This document shows, piece by piece, positions 62,014-64,000 of a stretch of 64,000 nt of DNA. How positions within the stretch are numbered: position 1 is the stretch's first letter; the number at the start of each line of letters is the position of its first letter. Origin of the DNA: Spartobacteria bacterium (GTDB lineage: Bacteria; Verrucomicrobiota; Verrucomicrobiia; Chthoniobacterales; UBA10450); contig PNAA01000007.1 in assembly GCA_003169975.1 (NCBI GenBank), positions 43,265 through 107,264 on the forward strand, read 5' to 3'. The notes under the pieces are model-generated. The model saw only the letters and a list, made by a program, of their open reading frames with translations. It made no database searches and had not been told where the DNA came from. The position numbers and the translations under genes were made by a program.

Positions 62014-63051
62014 ATGGCAGATCCCGCAGACGAGACTTTCATGTGGGCGGCGCTTGCCGAGGCGCGGCGCGGAGTCGGACACGCCAGCCCCAACCCGGCG
62101 GTGGGCGCAGTCCTCGTGCAGGGAGGCCGCATCACGGCCACCGGCTATCATCGTGCGAGCGGCTTGCCGCACGCGGAGATCGAGTGCCTCGCGATGGCGC
62201 CCGGGCGTTCGCTTCGGTCGGCCACGCTCTACGTCACGCTCGAGCCCTGCTCGACGACCGGACGCACTCCTCCATGCACCAAGGCGATCGTTAGGGCGGG
62301 AGTTGGCCGCGTCGTCATCGGGGCGATGGATCCAAACCCGCGGCACCGCGGGCGCGGGATCCGCGAGCTAATGGCTGCCCGAATCGAAGTGACAACCGAC
62401 GTTTTGTCCGCCGAATGCAGCCGGCTGAACGAAGCGTTTAACAAGTGGATCGTGACGGGACAGCCGTTTGTGATCGCGAAATGCGGGCTGAGCCTGGACG
62501 GTCGCCTAACGAGATCCCCTAACGAAAGTCGCTGGCTCACCGGTCCCGTCGCGCGCCGGCACGCGCGACAGCTCCGGGCGCAAGTGGACGCGATCCTGAT
62601 CGGCGCGGAAACGTTGCGCCAGGACAATCCCCGCCTAACGCCGCGAGGAGCGCTCCACGCGAAACAACCGTGGCGGGTGGTCCTCTCGCGCTCCGGGAAA
62701 TTGCCGCGCGAGGCTCACCTTTTCACCGATCTTTTCGCCGGGCGGACGCTGGTTTACCGAGGGAAAACTCTGGCGCGGGTTCTGGCCGAACTGGGTCGCC
62801 GAGAGATCACCAGTGTTCTGATTGAAGGGGGCGGGGACGTGCTGGGCCAAGCCTTCGACGCGCGCCTGGTCGATAAAGCGCAATTTTATCTCGCACCGCT
62901 GCTGACCGGCGGTCCGGTCCTGGCCGTCGGAGGGAAGGGCGCCTTCTCGACGGCGGGAGGCGCGCACCTCGTGAACGTGCGGTACGAAAAAGTCGGTCGC
63001 GATCTGGCCATCGCAGGCTATCCGAGATGGTCCGAAGAAACGGTTGAATAA
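62014..63051 (+). CDS. ribD: bifunctional riboflavin biosynthesis deaminase/reductase RibD
   Basis: 345 residues. The N-terminal deaminase has the zinc motif HAEIECLAM with the proton-shuttle Glu and CSTTGRTPPC (TLEPCSTTGRTPPCTKAI). The C-terminal reductase has CGLSLDGRLT and EGGGDVLGQAFDARLVD. It carries out the second and third steps of riboflavin synthesis from GTP. Four CCTAACG-type motifs lie within 350 bp of it (62289, 62505, 62518, 62634), the densest cluster in the window, encoding IVRAG, RLTRSPNES and RLTP. Confidence 0.93.
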   Translation: MADPADETFMWAALAEARRGVGHASPNPAVGAVLVQGGRITATGYHRASGLPHAEIECLAMAPGRSLRSATLYVTLEPCSTTGRTPPCTKAIVRAGVGRVVIGAMDPNPRHRGRGIRELMAARIEVTTDVLSAECSRLNEAFNKWIVTGQPFVIAKCGLSLDGRLTRSPNESRWLTGPVARRHARQLRAQVDAILIGAETLRQDNPRLTPRGALHAKQPWRVVLSRSGKLPREAHLFTDLFAGRTLVYRGKTLARVLAELGRREITSVLIEGGGDVLGQAFDARLVDKAQFYLAPLLTGGPVLAVGGKGAFSTAGGAHLVNVRYEKVGRDLAIAGYPRWSEETVE

Positions 63052-63107
63052 CTTGCAACCCGCCAGCGTCTGAATTTACGTTATTTTGTTGGAAAGGAGG
63101 TGAGACA

Positions 63108-63410
63108 ATGAGCTGGAAAAAACTTCTCTTGATCGCGGCGGTCGCCGGGGCATTCACTTTTGCTTCCGCTGCAAAATCAGAAGCCAGGCTGCGAGTCGGC
63201 ATCGGCATCGGTTTCCCGATCGGTTTCTCGTACGGCTATCCATATGCTGGCTACTATCCGTATGGTTGCGGTTACCCGTATGGATATGTCGGCTACTATG
63301 GGCCCTACGGTTATTACGGCCCGGGAGTGTTTCGCTCGTCGGTCGTTGTCCGGAGACCGGTTGCGGTTTTCCGCAACGGGCACCGCGTCATTCGGCACCA
63401 CCCTCGCTAG
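63108..63410 (+). CDS. small secreted Tyr/Gly-rich protein
   Basis: 100 residues: signal peptide ([21 protein letters not shown]), then Gly/Tyr/Pro repeats ([20 protein letters not shown]) and a basic C-terminus with [18 protein letters not shown] perfect Shine-Dalgarno AAGGAGGTGA (63094-63103) indicates high expression. Similar Tyr/Gly-rich small exported proteins are common in this phylum. It shares a 4-bp stop overlap with the convergent sigma-factor gene. Confidence 0.75.
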   Translation: MSWKKLLLIAAVAGAFTFASAAKSEARLRVGIGIGFPIGFSYGYPYAGYYPYGCGYPYGYVGYYGPYGYYGPGVFRSSVVVRRPVAVFRNGHRVIRHHPR

Positions 63411-64000
63411 GCTACGGGGATCGCCGGCGCGGTCTTCGGCGCGGTCTTGACAGTTTGGAGATCGGCAGCTTCGAGGAAACCCTCGAGCTGCCGAATTCTC
63501 GTCGGGTGCCGCATCTTGCGCAGCGCCTTCGCCTCGATCTGGCGGATACGCTCCCGCGTAACGCGGAATTGCCGGCCCACTTCCTCGAGCGTGCGGCTGT
63601 AGCCGTCGACCAATCCAAAACGCTGTTCGAGCACTTGCCGTTCGCGATCGGTCAGCGTCTCGAGGACATCCTTGATTTTTTCTTTCAAGAGCGCAATCGC
63701 GGTCATGTCGCTCGGATTTTCCGCGCCCTTGTCCTCGATGAAATCGCCGAAGTTCGTTTCCTCGCTCTCGCCCACGGGCGCCTGAAGTGAGATCGGCTGC
63801 TGCGCCATTTTCAGCACTGCGCGCACCCGATCGACCGGGAGGAGAATCTCCTCGGCCACTTCGTCCGGCGTCGGTTCGCGCCCGTATTCCTGGAGCAGTT
63901 GTTTCTGCACCCGCATGAGCTTGTTGATTGTTTCGATCATGTGCACGGGGATGCGAATGGTGCGTGCCTGGTCGGCAATCGAGCGGGTGATCGCCTGGCG
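63407..64000 (-). CDS. rpoD: primary sigma factor (RpoD), 5' end outside the window
   Basis: C-terminal 197 or so residues. Region 2.4/3 reads [20 protein letters not shown], region 3.1 [11 protein letters not shown], region 4 contains [13 protein letters not shown] and the -35-binding helix [29 protein letters not shown]. This is the housekeeping sigma-70 type. A short non-conserved tail ([16 protein letters not shown]) follows region 4. The gene continues beyond base 64000. Confidence 0.92.
   Translation of the reverse strand, partial: RQAITRSIADQARTIRIPVHMIETINKLMRVQKQLLQEYGREPTPDEVAEEILLPVDRVRAVLKMAQQPISLQAPVGESEETNFGDFIEDKGAENPSDMTAIALLKEKIKDVLETLTDRERQVLEQRFGLVDGYSRTLEEVGRQFRVTRERIRQIEAKALRKMRHPTRIRQLEGFLEAADLQTVKTAPKTAPAIPVA

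Overview
The window looks like chromosomal DNA of a GC-rich soil-type Verrucomicrobiota (Chthoniobacterales/Spartobacteria-like). This is inferred from gene content and style: autotransporter-associated beta-strand repeat (PATR) proteins, DUF3667, DUF4337 and DUF4184 proteins, a bufferin operon, tandem Hsp20 genes, and structured intergenic repeats. No rRNA, tRNA or CRISPR array was found. Housekeeping genes (ftsK, rodZ, rimO, trxA, mutL, alaS, recA, ribD, yebC, a primary sigma factor) alternate with accessory material.

Layout. 1-6.6 kb: two tandem, diverged copies of a module (hydrolase plus secreted PATR protein). Each copy is bounded by a duplicate of the ftsK start region, and a VapBC pair sits in the left copy. 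6.6-12.5 kb: ftsK-rodZ-rimO, a Pro-rich tail-anchored protein and trxA. 12.6-16.4 kb: a decayed sugar transporter next to a secreted GH13 amylase. 16.4-22.1 kb: FAD oxidoreductase, DUF4184 protein, methyltransferase, a small secreted protein, cytochrome c and an FMN 2-hydroxy-acid dehydrogenase. 22.4-33.8 kb: a lower-GC defence region. 33.9-36 kb: a bufABC-type copper-bufferin operon. 36.3-46.3 kb: VIT1-like transporter, MBL hydrolase, a three-gene FAD monooxygenase/TPR/methyltransferase operon, stress membrane proteins, mutL and a GH113-like hydrolase. 46.3-64 kb: WecG-type glycosyltransferase, S9 peptidase, amino acid permease, two DUF3667 proteins around an SDR and yebC, alaS, a PQQ-type propeller protein, recA, two hsp20 genes, ribD and a sigma-70 gene cut by the window edge.

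The most interesting locus is 22.8-31.6 kb. A type I restriction-modification locus has lost the 3' part of hsdM, all of hsdS and the 5' half of hsdR. In their place is a tight five-gene operon: an amino-methyltransferase, a TdeIII-like endonuclease, a 253-residue protein starting Met-Gly, a QueC-like PP-loop enzyme carrying a C-terminal PD-(D/E)XK-like segment, and an FRG-domain protein. The MG-protein/QueC-like pair recalls the QatB/QatC and type IV CBASS logic, in which a QueC-like enzyme modifies a partner protein, here coupled to restriction-modification.

The second strong signal is a short motif, GCCTAACGA / TCGTTAGGC (core CCTAACG). I count 49 core copies, against roughly 8 expected from composition. 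It lies on both strands, mostly inside genes, where it uses otherwise uncommon codons (CTA, TTA, AGG) and supplies several stop codons. It is absent from the defence region and from most of the tandem-module region. It behaves like an uptake-signal or HIP1-type iterated sequence.
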